A DNA stretch of 64,000 nucleotides from Pseudoflavonifractor sp. An44 (GTDB lineage Bacteria; Bacillota; Clostridia; Oscillospirales; Oscillospiraceae). The notes under the pieces were generated by a model. It worked only from the letters and a program-made list of their open reading frames with translations, searched no databases and had not been told where the DNA came from. The DNA lies in contig NZ_NFIH01000004.1 in NCBI RefSeq assembly GCF_002161675.1, positions 62,001-126,000 of the forward strand, written 5' to 3'. Below, in pieces: positions 7,624 through 15,476 of the stretch. The position numbers and the translations under genes are program-made. Every line of letters starts with the position of its first letter. Position 1 is the first letter of the stretch.

Positions 7624-8079
7624 ATGGTACTGTCAGAAAAATTAGCGGCACTGCGGAAAGAGCACAGATACTCCCAGCTGTATGTGGCGGAGTGTCTCAA
7701 CGTGTCCCGCCAGGCCATCTCCCGGTGGGAGGTAGGCAGTTCTGTCCCCTCCACAGAGAACCTGCTGGAGCTCAGCCGCCTGTACGGGGTGTCTCTGGAT
7801 GAATTGGTGGGGCACGATATAGAAGGAAAAACGCCATCTTCTCCTGAAAGTCAGCCCGAGCCTCCAAAGGCTGTTCCCAAGAAGCAAAGAATAGGTATTA
7901 CTGTTTTATTCAGGAAACGAATTTCCATTGTAGCCGCTATCGTGTTCCTGGTATTTGTATTCTTGCTATCTACTTGTCTGTGGCGTATGAACCGTTCTCA
8001 AAATGAAAATCTTGTAGACATAGATCACCTTCAACAAGAAGGTACTGTCGCTCCAGATGGAAACTTTGGGTTTGACTAA
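7624..8079 (+). CDS. XRE-family regulator with a C-terminal membrane anchor
   Basis: A 151-residue protein. Residues 1-65 are a Cro/CI-type helix-turn-helix (SEKLAALRKEHRYSQLYVAE, NVSRQAISRWEVGSSVPSTE, LLELSRLYGVSLDELVG). Residues about 97-117 form one transmembrane helix (ISIVAAIVFLVFVFLLSTCL), followed by a short extracytoplasmic tail. Membrane-tethered HTH proteins of this build are common in Clostridia and often sense envelope or peptide signals. Composition shifts from GC-rich in the HTH part to AT-rich in the tail, and AT-rich secreted genes follow, so it marks the edge of an acquired island. Likely local regulator; no target shown. Confidence 0.88.
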   Translation: MVLSEKLAALRKEHRYSQLYVAECLNVSRQAISRWEVGSSVPSTENLLELSRLYGVSLDELVGHDIEGKTPSSPESQPEPPKAVPKKQRIGITVLFRKRISIVAAIVFLVFVFLLSTCLWRMNRSQNENLVDIDHLQQEGTVAPDGNFGFD

Positions 8080-8113
8080 CACACTATAATCTGAAATCAC
8101 GATGGAGGAAATC

Positions 8114-8593
8114 ATGAAACAGCTTACAAAGAAACTTCTTATTTCGTCCCTTTCTCTTGGAATGGTAGTCCTATGCTGTACTGGAGCCTTTGCCACAGTA
8201 TACATCGATGCACCTTGTTCCGAGACTGTATCATATGTCCAATCTATAGAGCAACAAGCTGAGATTATCTCCGTCATAGATAGTTTTAATCTGGATAATA
8301 CCCGGGCAACCAATCGTTTGGACATTACCATCGATGCAGGAAAGCTTCTCAAAGCTGACACTCCGTTTTCTCTAGAGGTTGGGGAAACGGTTTCCATGAA
8401 CTTCACCTACTCACCAAGAAGCTCGTCTATTTCTGCTGGTCTAATTGATAGTAATGGGTATTTTTATAGTTTTACTGAGAATTCTGGCACCATAAATAAG
8501 ACCATTCGAGTGCGTAAAACTGGGAAGTATTACTTAGCTTTTCGGAACAACTCTAACGTATCTGTTCAAATTATGGGTTTTGTCTACTACTGA
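8114..8593 (+). CDS. Small secreted protein, unknown function
   Basis: A 159-residue exported protein: KK-rich N-terminus, hydrophobic core LLISSLSLGMVVLCCTGAFA and a probable signal peptidase I site after AFA near residue 27. The mature part is Ser/Thr/Asn-rich and ends in a beta-rich stretch (SAGLIDSNGYFYSFTENSGT, then TGKYYLAFRNNSNVSVQIMG), resembling a small beta-sandwich/pre-peptidase-like fold. This fold reading is tentative. ATG 8114 is used because GGAGGAA (8104-8110) precedes it. AT-rich relative to the window, between the membrane-anchored XRE gene and the toxin-like gene. Confidence 0.7.
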   Translation: MKQLTKKLLISSLSLGMVVLCCTGAFATVYIDAPCSETVSYVQSIEQQAEIISVIDSFNLDNTRATNRLDITIDAGKLLKADTPFSLEVGETVSMNFTYSPRSSSISAGLIDSNGYFYSFTENSGTINKTIRVRKTGKYYLAFRNNSNVSVQIMGFVYY

Positions 8594-8754
8594 CAAATAG
8601 GTGCATTACGAGAAAGTAGGGATATGAAATGCAGAAATTTATTTTTTAAATTGCCATCGACAGCAAGTTGGCCTTATTTTCAGGAAATAAATCTTCAAGG
8701 CATAAACTTATTGTTCGCAAACTGATTTATAGTTAGTTGAGAGGAGGTTGTTTT

Positions 8755-9795
8755 ATGAAAAAATTTATTACAATATTGTTATCCTTGTGTATGGTTTTAT
8801 CAACATCGTTACTTTCATTTGCTAGTGAAAGTGATAATTCCGTTGTTATTTCTCAATTATCTGTTCCAGAAGCCCTTGCAGATTCATCCATCGTAGACTT
8901 TTTAAACGATACGGGCGAAATGACAGAACTGCTTGAAGCACAAAAAGAAATAAGGGCATATTTCTATCAAACTGCATCCAACTATACAAACAGTACTAAT
9001 ATTCTCTCCGATGTTAGTCCAAGTGACGTTCAAGAAATTTCAGAGCAGTATGCTCTTTCTCTTCCTTCCGAGACCGAAACCGGAACTATCGACAATGGTA
9101 CATTGTATGTAGAAAAGAACTCACGCGGTTCAATCATCGACATATGGTATATTTATTATCCAATTACAGACAAATCGATATCAGTCAAAGCAGCCATGGT
9201 TGATGCTGACAATCCACTTGGCGTTGTTTCTGGTACCCTTATGTGCTACACTTTAAACAATACGACCTGGCAGCTTCGTAGCTCTACTGTTTTCTCTAAG
9301 TCTAATGTAACAAACGGTGTTATTTCCACATGGAATATAACAAAATGGGGTGTTAAGGAAAAGTTTGAATATTCTACCCGGGTATATGATAATGGCAGAG
9401 AACACTCCTATAACAATAAAAACAAAGAAGACAGAGTTCGATATAATTTTGATGCACAACCCTATAATAAATTTACTGCAAATGGAGGTAATCGCCATCA
9501 TTTTATACCTGCAAATTCTTTACTGAGAAATGGTTTTAATACAAATACAGCCTACTGTATTCGCATGATGGTAGCCGATCACAAAAAAACCGGAAGCTGT
9601 GGTAATTCTTCATATGTCGCTACAGTAACCTCCCTTCTTCAAGCAAAAAAGTATCGTGAAGCACTTCAACACGAGGTCAATGACTTAAAATCCAAACCGG
9701 ACTCGGAAGGTTACCACGGTAGCTTGCAGCAAAAATACTATAACGAAGTGGTTACCTGTTTGGTGGAGTATGAAAAACTGTTTGGTTTACGCTAA
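8755..9795 (+). CDS. Secreted protein with C-terminal HNH/EndoVII-like toxin domain (candidate)
   Basis: A 346-residue protein with a clear signal peptide (MKKFITILLSLCMVLSTSLL, cleavage near SFA-SE). An AT-rich N-terminal region of about 220 residues without a recognised family is followed by a C-terminal domain with RHHFIPANSL (H248, H249) and MVADHKKTGSCGN (D275, H276), then an amphipathic helical tail. The HH-x-P and DH-x-x-T-x-x-x-G arrangement resembles HNH/endonuclease VII-fold toxins of polymorphic toxin systems; family recall, not a search result. The 1-base stop/start overlap with the next gene fits a toxin-immunity pair. GAGGAGG precedes ATG 8755. Unlike most polymorphic toxins it is short and Sec-exported. 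Confidence 0.6.
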   Translation: MKKFITILLSLCMVLSTSLLSFASESDNSVVISQLSVPEALADSSIVDFLNDTGEMTELLEAQKEIRAYFYQTASNYTNSTNILSDVSPSDVQEISEQYALSLPSETETGTIDNGTLYVEKNSRGSIIDIWYIYYPITDKSISVKAAMVDADNPLGVVSGTLMCYTLNNTTWQLRSSTVFSKSNVTNGVISTWNITKWGVKEKFEYSTRVYDNGREHSYNNKNKEDRVRYNFDAQPYNKFTANGGNRHHFIPANSLLRNGFNTNTAYCIRMMVADHKKTGSCGNSSYVATVTSLLQAKKYREALQHEVNDLKSKPDSEGYHGSLQQKYYNEVVTCLVEYEKLFGLR

Positions 9796-10385
9796 TGAAC
9801 AGATTATATATGAAATCTCTTAGTATAGCTTATCATCAGGGCATCGGCCCCTTAAAGCTGGGAATGTCGCCCCAGGAGATTTTGACCGCCGTGGAACAGC
9901 TTCGTGCGGAGGCCCAGCTTCCCACCTCCACCCCGGTGGACATATCCAGAGAAACAGTGGGTCCCCTCACCTGCATCCGCTACCAGGGGGATGAGTTCTT
10001 CTTTCTGGTACACTATTACCAGGACCGGGCGGTGGAGATCGGGGTAGACGGAGAACTGAGCCACCACCTTCCCATTCTCCTGCATGGACTGAAGGTATTT
10101 CAAACCCCGGCGGAAGACCTGGTAAACACCTTAAAAGCCCACAGCGCCTGTATCTATGATCTGGAGGATGAACAGCTCAGCACGGAGTACCTGTTCCCCC
10201 AGCTGGGCCTGCGCCTGTGGCGGGAGATGCCCTTTCACCCCAAGCTGCTCTCTGACCCAGCCTACTGTGAAGAGATGGCCATGGTCTTGGATGAAATGAA
10301 CGCCTACCTGTATTTCCAGTTGATTTCCGTCCTAGATTGGGAGACTCTGGAGCAGGTTCAGCCACCGGGATATCTATTTCAATAG
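9795..10385 (+). CDS. Possible immunity protein of the upstream toxin candidate
   Basis: A 196-residue protein predicted soluble and cytoplasmic. It begins with GIGPLKLGMSPQEI near residue 17, a segment type that recurs in immunity-like proteins of bacterial toxin loci, followed by a mixed alpha/beta region with acidic and aromatic residues. ATG overlaps the last base of the upstream stop codon, so translation is probably coupled. The first dozen codons are AT-rich like the upstream gene, while the rest from about base 9835 is GC-rich like the chromosome, suggesting a recombination joint within or just before the gene. Function is inferred from position and the short motif only. Confidence 0.6.
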   Translation: MNRLYMKSLSIAYHQGIGPLKLGMSPQEILTAVEQLRAEAQLPTSTPVDISRETVGPLTCIRYQGDEFFFLVHYYQDRAVEIGVDGELSHHLPILLHGLKVFQTPAEDLVNTLKAHSACIYDLEDEQLSTEYLFPQLGLRLWREMPFHPKLLSDPAYCEEMAMVLDEMNAYLYFQLISVLDWETLEQVQPPGYLFQ

Positions 10386-10386
10386 G

Positions 10387-10420
10387 GAAAGCCCTTCTGC
10401 TCCATGGCAGAAGGGCTTTC
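10387..10420. terminator. Bidirectional terminator
   Basis: A 14-base perfect stem GAAAGCCCTTCTGC/GCAGAAGGGCTTTC with a 6-base loop lies between two convergent genes. Short T-rich flanks occur on both sides. Confidence 0.85.
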
Positions 10421-10424
10421 TTAT

Positions 10425-11690
10425 CTATAGATCTCGATTGTACAGCTTGGCCACGAACTTCCGGCCCCCCACCATAAACAGCAGGATGGCCGCCAGGTCC
10501 ACCGCCTCCAGCAGGAGGATGACGTGGCGCTCATCCATGCCCTCGGCCAGCGTTCCGGCCAACAGGGTGCCCGCCACGCCGCCCAGGGAGCACAGCATCT
10601 GGAAGGTGCCGTTGAACCGGGCCCGTTTCGTGTCCGGCACATAGGACTGGGTGGCGGCAATGCGGATGTTGTAGCTGGTGACCCCCAGCACCCCGGTGAT
10701 GAAAAAGGCCAGGGCCATGAGGGGGATGGGGAGATACAGCTCCATGGCCGCATTCAGTCCCACCACAACGTACACGCACAGGGCAATGCGGAACTTCAAG
10801 TGGGTGGGAAAATGCACCTTGTAGTGGATGAGGCCGCCAATCAGCCGCCCGATCACCGCAGCGTTGGACACGATGGCATACAGGGTCACCGCCGCCACCG
10901 GCCACATGATATACAGGTAAGCATGACTGCGGAAAAAGGGCAGGTGCAGGGTGCCGCCGCCGCTTCCGGCAAAGTTGCTCACGGTGAAGTACAGCGTCAC
11001 CGCCAGTAGACCCTTCTCAGAGAGAATGTAGGACATGCCCTCCTTGAAGTCCACGCCGAACTGCCGCAGAGGGTTCTGACTCTGCACCGGGGCGGCCTTG
11101 TCCATGTGGGTCTCCTGGTAGCGGATGGTGCGCTCAAAGCAGGCGGCAATGAAAAAGCTCACACCATCCAGGGCCAACAAGGGCAGGATGGTACCCATAC
11201 GGTCATAGATGAGGGCCGCAATGGGGGAGGTCATGGCCGCCAGAGGCCAGAGCAGACTGGAGATGGAATAGGCCTTGGAGAAGTTCCCTTCCGTGATGAG
11301 GTTGGGATAGAAACTGTCATAGGCCACGGAATACACGCTGTTGATGGCGCCTGTAATGAGGCAGAAGGCCAGCAGCACCAGGTAGTTAAACCAGCCCTGA
11401 CTCATGAGCAGGAACATCAACAGGTAGAGAAAGGCGGACAGAAAGTCCAGCCGATAAATCACTTTTTTCCGGCTCATCCGGTCCAGGTACGGCCCCGCCA
11501 ACAGGGGGACCACCAGCACCGGAAGCTGGAAACCGATGTTGAAAATTGCGTATAAAAGGGTGGACCCGGTGTAGTCCAGCACCATGATACTCATGGCAAA
11601 GCCGGACAAGGTACTGCCCACCATAGACACCACACTGCCCAATGTGATGATGGTGAAGTCCCGGGTCCACAACGTAGACGGGGTACTCAA
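10425..11690 (-). CDS. MFS transporter, drug/macrolide-efflux or EntS-like subgroup
   Basis: A 421-residue polytopic membrane protein with about 12 hydrophobic helices. The N-terminal TLWTRDFTIITLGSVVSMVG segment and the loop-2 motif GPYLDRMSRKKVIY are those of major facilitator exporters. Probably exports a small molecule by proton antiport; substrate unknown. TTG at 11690 is chosen as start because a GAGGAG ribosome site precedes it and the MFS homology starts right there; the longer frame to 11849 would run across the promoter and start of the divergent gene. It ends at a terminator shared with the convergent immunity-like gene. Confidence 0.88.
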   Translation of the reverse strand: MSTPSTLWTRDFTIITLGSVVSMVGSTLSGFAMSIMVLDYTGSTLLYAIFNIGFQLPVLVVPLLAGPYLDRMSRKKVIYRLDFLSAFLYLLMFLLMSQGWFNYLVLLAFCLITGAINSVYSVAYDSFYPNLITEGNFSKAYSISSLLWPLAAMTSPIAALIYDRMGTILPLLALDGVSFFIAACFERTIRYQETHMDKAAPVQSQNPLRQFGVDFKEGMSYILSEKGLLAVTLYFTVSNFAGSGGGTLHLPFFRSHAYLYIMWPVAAVTLYAIVSNAAVIGRLIGGLIHYKVHFPTHLKFRIALCVYVVVGLNAAMELYLPIPLMALAFFITGVLGVTSYNIRIAATQSYVPDTKRARFNGTFQMLCSLGGVAGTLLAGTLAEGMDERHVILLLEAVDLAAILLFMVGGRKFVAKLYNRDL

Positions 11691-11718
11691 AACTCTCCTC
11701 TCTCGCAGAACAATACGA

Positions 11719-11747
11719 TTGGAAAACGCCTCAATGCGTGGTATACT
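11719..11747 (+). promoter_or_regulatory. Promoter of the DUF1461 gene
   Basis: TTGGAA (11719-11724) and TATACT (11742-11747) with 17-base spacing, 31 bases before the DUF1461 start codon. It lies in the divergent gap with the MFS gene. Confidence 0.75.
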
Positions 11748-11778
11748 GTCAGGGAATCCACCAAGGAGGGGTCCTCCC

Positions 11779-12435
11779 ATGAAACGAAGTAAAATCCTCA
11801 CTCTCTTGTGGGCGGTGCTGGCGGCTGTGGTGGTGCTCACCGGAGCCATTGCCGCCCCTATTTTGTGCCGCTCCTTCTACTATGCCCACATCGACGCGCT
11901 GGACCTCACCGAGCAGATCGGACTATCTGAGACCGAAATCCGCCGGGCCTATAACGAGATGATGGACTACTGTACCGGCGGCGACACCTTTTCCACCGGC
12001 ATCCTCCCCCATTCCCAGGAAGGGGCCAGCCACTTTGCCGACGTGCGGGGCCTGTTTTTGCTGGACCTGGGATTGTTGGCTGGGAGTGTGGCGGCGTGTG
12101 TGGTGCTCTTCGTCCTCACCCGCCTTCTAAAACGCCGATGTGCGCCCATTTTGGGCCGTGGGCCCGGATTCTGGGCAGGCGCCGGGCTGGGGGTCAGCTT
12201 CGCCGTGATCGGCGGCCTGGCCGCCCTGGACTTTGACCGGGCCTTTGTGGTCTTTCACCACCTGTTCTTCCCCGGCAAAGACAACTGGCTCTTCAACCCC
12301 AACACCGACCCCATTATTTTCATTCTTCCCCAGGTGTTTTTCCGCAACTGTGCCCTCTTGATTTTAGGGCTGTTGCTGGTGGGATGTATCGGGATGATTG
12401 TCTGGGATTTCGTCAGGCCAAAGGCACGGGTTTAA
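11779..12435 (+). CDS. DUF1461 / TIGR01906-family integral membrane protein
   Basis: A 218-residue membrane protein with N-terminal helix LTLLWAVLAAVVVLTGAIAA and about three further helices. A soluble loop after helix 1 contains LSETEIRRAYNEMMDYCTGG followed by LPHSQEGASHFADVRGLFLL, characteristic of the DUF1461 family. Function unknown; homologs are widespread in Firmicutes. AAGGAGGG lies 8 bases before ATG 11779, and a good promoter is upstream, so it is a single-gene unit. Its last 23 bases overlap the 3' end of the convergent yigZ-type gene. Confidence 0.85.
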   Translation: MKRSKILTLLWAVLAAVVVLTGAIAAPILCRSFYYAHIDALDLTEQIGLSETEIRRAYNEMMDYCTGGDTFSTGILPHSQEGASHFADVRGLFLLDLGLLAGSVAACVVLFVLTRLLKRRCAPILGRGPGFWAGAGLGVSFAVIGGLAALDFDRAFVVFHHLFFPGKDNWLFNPNTDPIIFILPQVFFRNCALLILGLLLVGCIGMIVWDFVRPKARV

Positions 12436-13039
12436 AAACTTCCCCCACTTCCACAGCGGAAAAGCCTCCTGCGGAAATCTCGGTGATTCTAGCCCCGAAG
12501 GGCACCTCCTGGCCCTCCGGCAGTAGAGCGTGGACGGTGACGTGGTCGGTATAGTCCACATCCCCCACCACCCCATTGAGGGCGGTGACCTCCAGCTTCA
12601 CCCGCTCGAAGAAGTTATAGGGGCAGTCCACAGTGACTTCCACCCAGCGGCGCACCACCGAGATGCCCGACTCATCCAGGGCCATTTTCGAGGCCTGGGT
12701 ATAGGCCCGCACCAGGCCCCCGGCCCCCAACAGAATACCGCCAAAGTAGCGAGTGACCACACAGCAGACGTTGGTCACTCCTTCTTTTTGGAATACCCCC
12801 AGCATGGGCTGGCCCGCCGTGCCCTGGGGCTCGCCGTCGTCGGAGTAGCGCACAGCGCCGTCCTTGACGATGTAGCACCAGCAGTTGTGCCGGGCGTCGT
12901 GATATTTCTTCTTGGCCCACTCGATGCAGGCCCGGGCCTCCTCCTCGGTCTCGATGGGCCACACGTGGCCGATGAACTCCGAGCGCTTTTCCACCAGGGT
13001 GGCCTGGGCCTCCCGGGTGGGGATGAGGTATTCACTCAT
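12413..13039 (-). CDS. yigZ: YigZ/IMPACT family protein
   Basis: A 208-residue protein of the YigZ/IMPACT (UPF0029) family: EKRSEFIGHVWPIETEEEA, KKKYHDARHNCWCYIV, YSDDGEPQGTAGQPML and RYFGGILLGAGGLVRAY are all conserved family blocks, followed by the C-terminal DUF1949 ferredoxin-like domain. The molecular role in bacteria is unsettled; the eukaryotic homolog IMPACT interferes with GCN1 signalling at ribosomes. It starts 6 bases after hflX, so both are co-transcribed, which fits a ribosome-related role. Its 3' end overlaps the convergent DUF1461 gene by 23 bases. Confidence 0.93.
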   Translation of the reverse strand: MSEYLIPTREAQATLVEKRSEFIGHVWPIETEEEARACIEWAKKKYHDARHNCWCYIVKDGAVRYSDDGEPQGTAGQPMLGVFQKEGVTNVCCVVTRYFGGILLGAGGLVRAYTQASKMALDESGISVVRRWVEVTVDCPYNFFERVKLEVTALNGVVGDVDYTDHVTVHALLPEGQEVPFGARITEISAGGFSAVEVGEVFKPVPLA

Positions 13040-13045
13040 GTTGCT

Positions 13046-14335
13046 TCAGTCCTCCCAGTCCTCTTTGTGGGGCTTCCACCCCTCCACCAGAGGGCCCAGC
13101 CGTCCGATGGTCTTGGGGGTACACACCGCCACCACGTCGATGGTCTCGGTGTAGTCCACTTTCTCCACCTTGCTCTCCCGGTACAGGGTGTCCAGCAGGC
13201 CGCCCTGGTCGTAGGGCAGGTGGATGGTGACCCGGCGTGCCCCGGTGTCCAGGCGGCGGCCAATGGCCTCCAGCAACTGGGGCAGTCCTGCTCCCGTGCG
13301 GGCGGAGATGGACACAATGTCCTCCCCGTGGGGGAGAATCTCCGCCGGGGCCAGGTCGCACTTGTTAAAGACCTCCAGGCGGGGGGTCTCCGCAGCGCCC
13401 AGCTCCAGAATGAGCCGGTCCACCACGTCCGCCTGCTCCCGCCACAGGGGGTCGGAGGTGTCGATGACGTGGAGCAGCAGGTCTGCAAAGGTCAGCTCCT
13501 CCAGGGTGGCCTTGAAGGCGTCCACCAGCTGGTGGGGCAGCTTGGAGATAAAGCCCACGGTGTCGGAGATGAGCACGGTGCAGGTGTCCGAGATCTCCAG
13601 CATCCGGGTGGTGGTGTCCAAGGTGTCAAAGAGGCGGTTGTTGGCGGGAATGTCCGCCCCGGTGAGAGCATTGAGCAAGGTGGACTTTCCGGCGTTGGTG
13701 TAGCCCACGATGGCCACCACCGGCACCTCGTTTTTCTCCCGGCGCTCCCGCTGGGTGGCCCGCACCCGGCGCACGTCCTTGAGCTCATCCTCCAGCTTGG
13801 CAATTTTCCGGTGGATGTGGCGGCGGTCGCTCTCCAGCTGGGTCTCACCAGGGCCACGGGTACCGATGGCGCCCTCCTGCCGCTCCAGGTGCTTCCACAT
13901 GCCGGTCAGGCGGGGCAATAGATACTTGTACTGGGCCAGCTCCACCTGCAAGCGGCCCTCGCTGGTGCGGGCCCGCTTGGCGAAGATGTCCAGAATGAGG
14001 GCAGCCCGGTCCATCACCGTCACCCCCAGCTCCTCGGTGAGCACCCGCTGCTGAGAGGGCGAGAGGGGGTTGTCAAAGATGACAATGTCCGCTCCCAGGG
14101 TCCCCACCAGCTCCTTAATTTCGGCGGTTTTGCCCTCGCCGATGAAGGTGCGGGGCTCGGGATTGGGCCGATTTTGCAGCACGGTGCCCAGGCAGGTGCC
14201 CCCAGCAGTGTCCAACAGAGCCGCCAGCTCCTCCAGGGTCTCCTCGGTGGCGTTCTCCTCCCTGGTGAGGCTGGGAGCGTTGAGCCCCACCAGGATGGCG
14301 CGGTTAATTTCTTTTACTTGTGTATCTTCGAACAT
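13046..14335 (-). CDS. hflX: Ribosome-splitting GTPase HflX
   Basis: A 429-residue GTPase that binds 50S subunits and separates stalled 70S ribosomes under stress. The N-terminal HflX domain (FIGEGKTAEIKEL, then DNPLSPSQQRVLTEELGVTV) precedes a helical linker (RGPGETQLESDRRHIHRKIA) and the TRAFAC-class G domain: G1 GYTNAGKSTLLN near residue 210, G3 DTVGF, G4 NKCD, G5 SARTG. Length matches the family. Its leader contains structured repeat copy 2, which begins in the end of the flavin reductase gene upstream, so read-through from that gene is possible. Confidence 0.95.
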   Translation of the reverse strand: MFEDTQVKEINRAILVGLNAPSLTREENATEETLEELAALLDTAGGTCLGTVLQNRPNPEPRTFIGEGKTAEIKELVGTLGADIVIFDNPLSPSQQRVLTEELGVTVMDRAALILDIFAKRARTSEGRLQVELAQYKYLLPRLTGMWKHLERQEGAIGTRGPGETQLESDRRHIHRKIAKLEDELKDVRRVRATQRERREKNEVPVVAIVGYTNAGKSTLLNALTGADIPANNRLFDTLDTTTRMLEISDTCTVLISDTVGFISKLPHQLVDAFKATLEELTFADLLLHVIDTSDPLWREQADVVDRLILELGAAETPRLEVFNKCDLAPAEILPHGEDIVSISARTGAGLPQLLEAIGRRLDTGARRVTIHLPYDQGGLLDTLYRESKVEKVDYTETIDVVAVCTPKTIGRLGPLVEGWKPHKEDWED

Positions 14336-14370
14336 AGAAACTCCTCTAACATTCGTCTTGCTCGGACCGT

Positions 14371-14563
14371 GCCCTCGGCAGAGTTTCCCCGCCCCCAGGC
14401 GGGGAAATCAATTGAAATCCCGTTTTTCCCGAGGACATGCGCATCGGGAAAAACACTTCTCAGCCCGCAAGTGTGAGGCTTGCCCGTCCTTTGGGCAAGC
14501 CTTGCGCGCAGTGGGCTGCAACACTCCACCATTGAACGGGCACATGGTGTCCGTTCAATGGTG
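14371..14563 (-). repeat. Structured 3'-UTR repeat, copy 2
   Basis: Second copy of the element at 2407-2585, here in the minus orientation after the flavin reductase gene. The core spans 14371-14519. The first hairpin (14551-14563 with 14527-14539) uses the last codons and stop of that gene (CACCATTGA) as one arm. The inner hairpin GGCTTGCCC/GGGCAAGCC (loop AAAGGAC) has different bases from copies 1 and 3 but stays fully paired. The hairpin at the 3' part is TTCCCCGCC/GGCGGGGAA, again changed on both arms. Confidence 0.85.
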
Positions 14564-15061
14564 TTTGACCAGGGCCTCCACAATCTCCCCGATGTACATG
14601 GTGTGGTAATCTCCCTCCGGGTACCACTTCTCCCGCACGTCCTCCGGGATGTAGGAGGGATTCATGCGCTGGGCCATGCGCTTGCGGCACACCAGCACCA
14701 TGTCCGCTTCTTCAAAATACGGGGCGTCCCCCGCTGCTGTGGCCACGGTGAAGCCGCACTCCGCCACCTTGTCCACATATCTGCCGCTCTTGGACCCGCA
14801 CAGGGCCAGCTGAGGACGGTACTCAGGGCCAAAGAAAGAAAGGGTGAAATACTCCTCACGGTCCACAAACTCCTTGGTGTACCGCTGGGGCCGGATATAG
14901 GCAATGGCAATGGGGCTGCCCCACAGGATGCCCAGGCCACCCCAGGAGGCGGTCATGGTGTTGCAGTCCTCCTTGTCCCCGGCGGTAATGAGCATCCACT
15001 GGTCACCAATGGCGGAAAACACGTTAAAGTCCAACTCCTTGGGTTCCACTTTTTTCAACAT
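14555..15061 (-). CDS. Flavin reductase / flavoredoxin-like FMN-binding protein
   Basis: A 168-residue member of the flavin reductase-like, FMN-binding split-barrel family: VFSAIGDQWMLITAGDKEDC, NTMTASWGGLGILWGSPIAI and YIRPQRYTKEFVDREEYFTL follow the family pattern for FMN-phosphate binding, and the C-terminus YPEGDYHTMYIGEIVEALV closes the barrel. Probably a small cytoplasmic electron-transfer flavoprotein; partner unknown. A sigma-A promoter at 15094-15122 drives it. The stop codon forms part of the first hairpin of structured repeat copy 2. Confidence 0.88.
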   Translation of the reverse strand: MLKKVEPKELDFNVFSAIGDQWMLITAGDKEDCNTMTASWGGLGILWGSPIAIAYIRPQRYTKEFVDREEYFTLSFFGPEYRPQLALCGSKSGRYVDKVAECGFTVATAAGDAPYFEEADMVLVCRKRMAQRMNPSYIPEDVREKWYPEGDYHTMYIGEIVEALVKHH

Positions 15062-15093
15062 GATGGTAGCCTCCTTGTATCTTTGATAGTTTC

Positions 15094-15122
15094 ATTATAT
15101 GCACCTTTGCATAAAAAGACAA
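15094..15122 (-). promoter_or_regulatory. Promoter of the flavin reductase gene
   Basis: On the minus strand TTGTCT (15122-15117) and TATAAT (15099-15094) are spaced 17 bases. The -35 lies in the T tract of the rpmE terminator, so terminator and next promoter share bases. Confidence 0.85.
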
Positions 15123-15151
15123 GGAGACGTTGCACACTGCAACGTCTCCTT
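15113..15151 (-). terminator. Terminator of rpmE
   Basis: A perfect 14-base stem (15138-15151 with 15121-15134), 3-base loop, followed on the minus strand by a TCTTTTTA tract. It begins 17 bases after the rpmE stop. Confidence 0.9.
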
Positions 15152-15167
15152 GAAAGAAACCATAAGA

Positions 15168-15368
15168 TTAGCCCAAACCGAACTTCTTGTTGAAGCGGCT
15201 GACACGTCCGCCGGTGTCCACCATCTTCTGCTTACCGGTGTAGAAGGGGTGACACTTGGAGCAGACTTCCACCTTAATGTCCTTCTTAGTAGAACCAGTC
15301 TCGATCACGTTGCCACAGGCGCAAGTAATAGTGGTCTGCTGATAGTTGGGATGGATGCCTTCCTTCAT
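15168..15368 (-). CDS. rpmE: 50S ribosomal protein L31, zinc-binding type
   Basis: A 66-residue L31 (bL31): [20 protein letters not shown] start, then [16 protein letters not shown] and [11 protein letters not shown] at the C-terminus. Two CxC/CxxC pairs (CAC near residue 16 and CSKC near residue 35) mark the zinc-containing C+ form rather than the zinc-independent paralog. It sits at the central protuberance of the large subunit. ATG 15368 has AGAGGTG upstream; a longer in-frame reading to 15419 adds non-homologous residues. Monocistronic: its own promoter (15435-15463) and a strong terminator flank it. Confidence 0.97.
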   Translation of the reverse strand: MKEGIHPNYQQTTITCACGNVIETGSTKKDIKVEVCSKCHPFYTGKQKMVDTGGRVSRFNKKFGLG

Positions 15369-15434
15369 GGAATTCACCTCTTTCTTTCGAAAATAAGTCC
15401 AGGAGCCCAATGACTCCATGTAAACGCAACATGT

Positions 15435-15463
15435 ATCTTACCACGCTTAGGGGAAAAAAGCAA
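15435..15463 (-). promoter_or_regulatory. Promoter of rpmE
   Basis: Minus-strand TTGCTT (15463-15458), 17-base spacer and TAAGAT (15440-15435). A small AAAAGC/GCTTTT hairpin that may end addA transcription overlaps the -35 side. Confidence 0.7.
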
Positions 15464-15476
15464 GGGCTTTTTCAAA

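Noticed and set aside
10525-11009. Plus-strand frame within the MFS gene region
   Set aside because: Shadow of the transporter gene; no supporting signals.
11584-11778. N-terminal extension of the DUF1461 gene
   Set aside because: It overlaps the MFS gene and the promoter at 11719-11747; the ribosome site supports ATG 11779.
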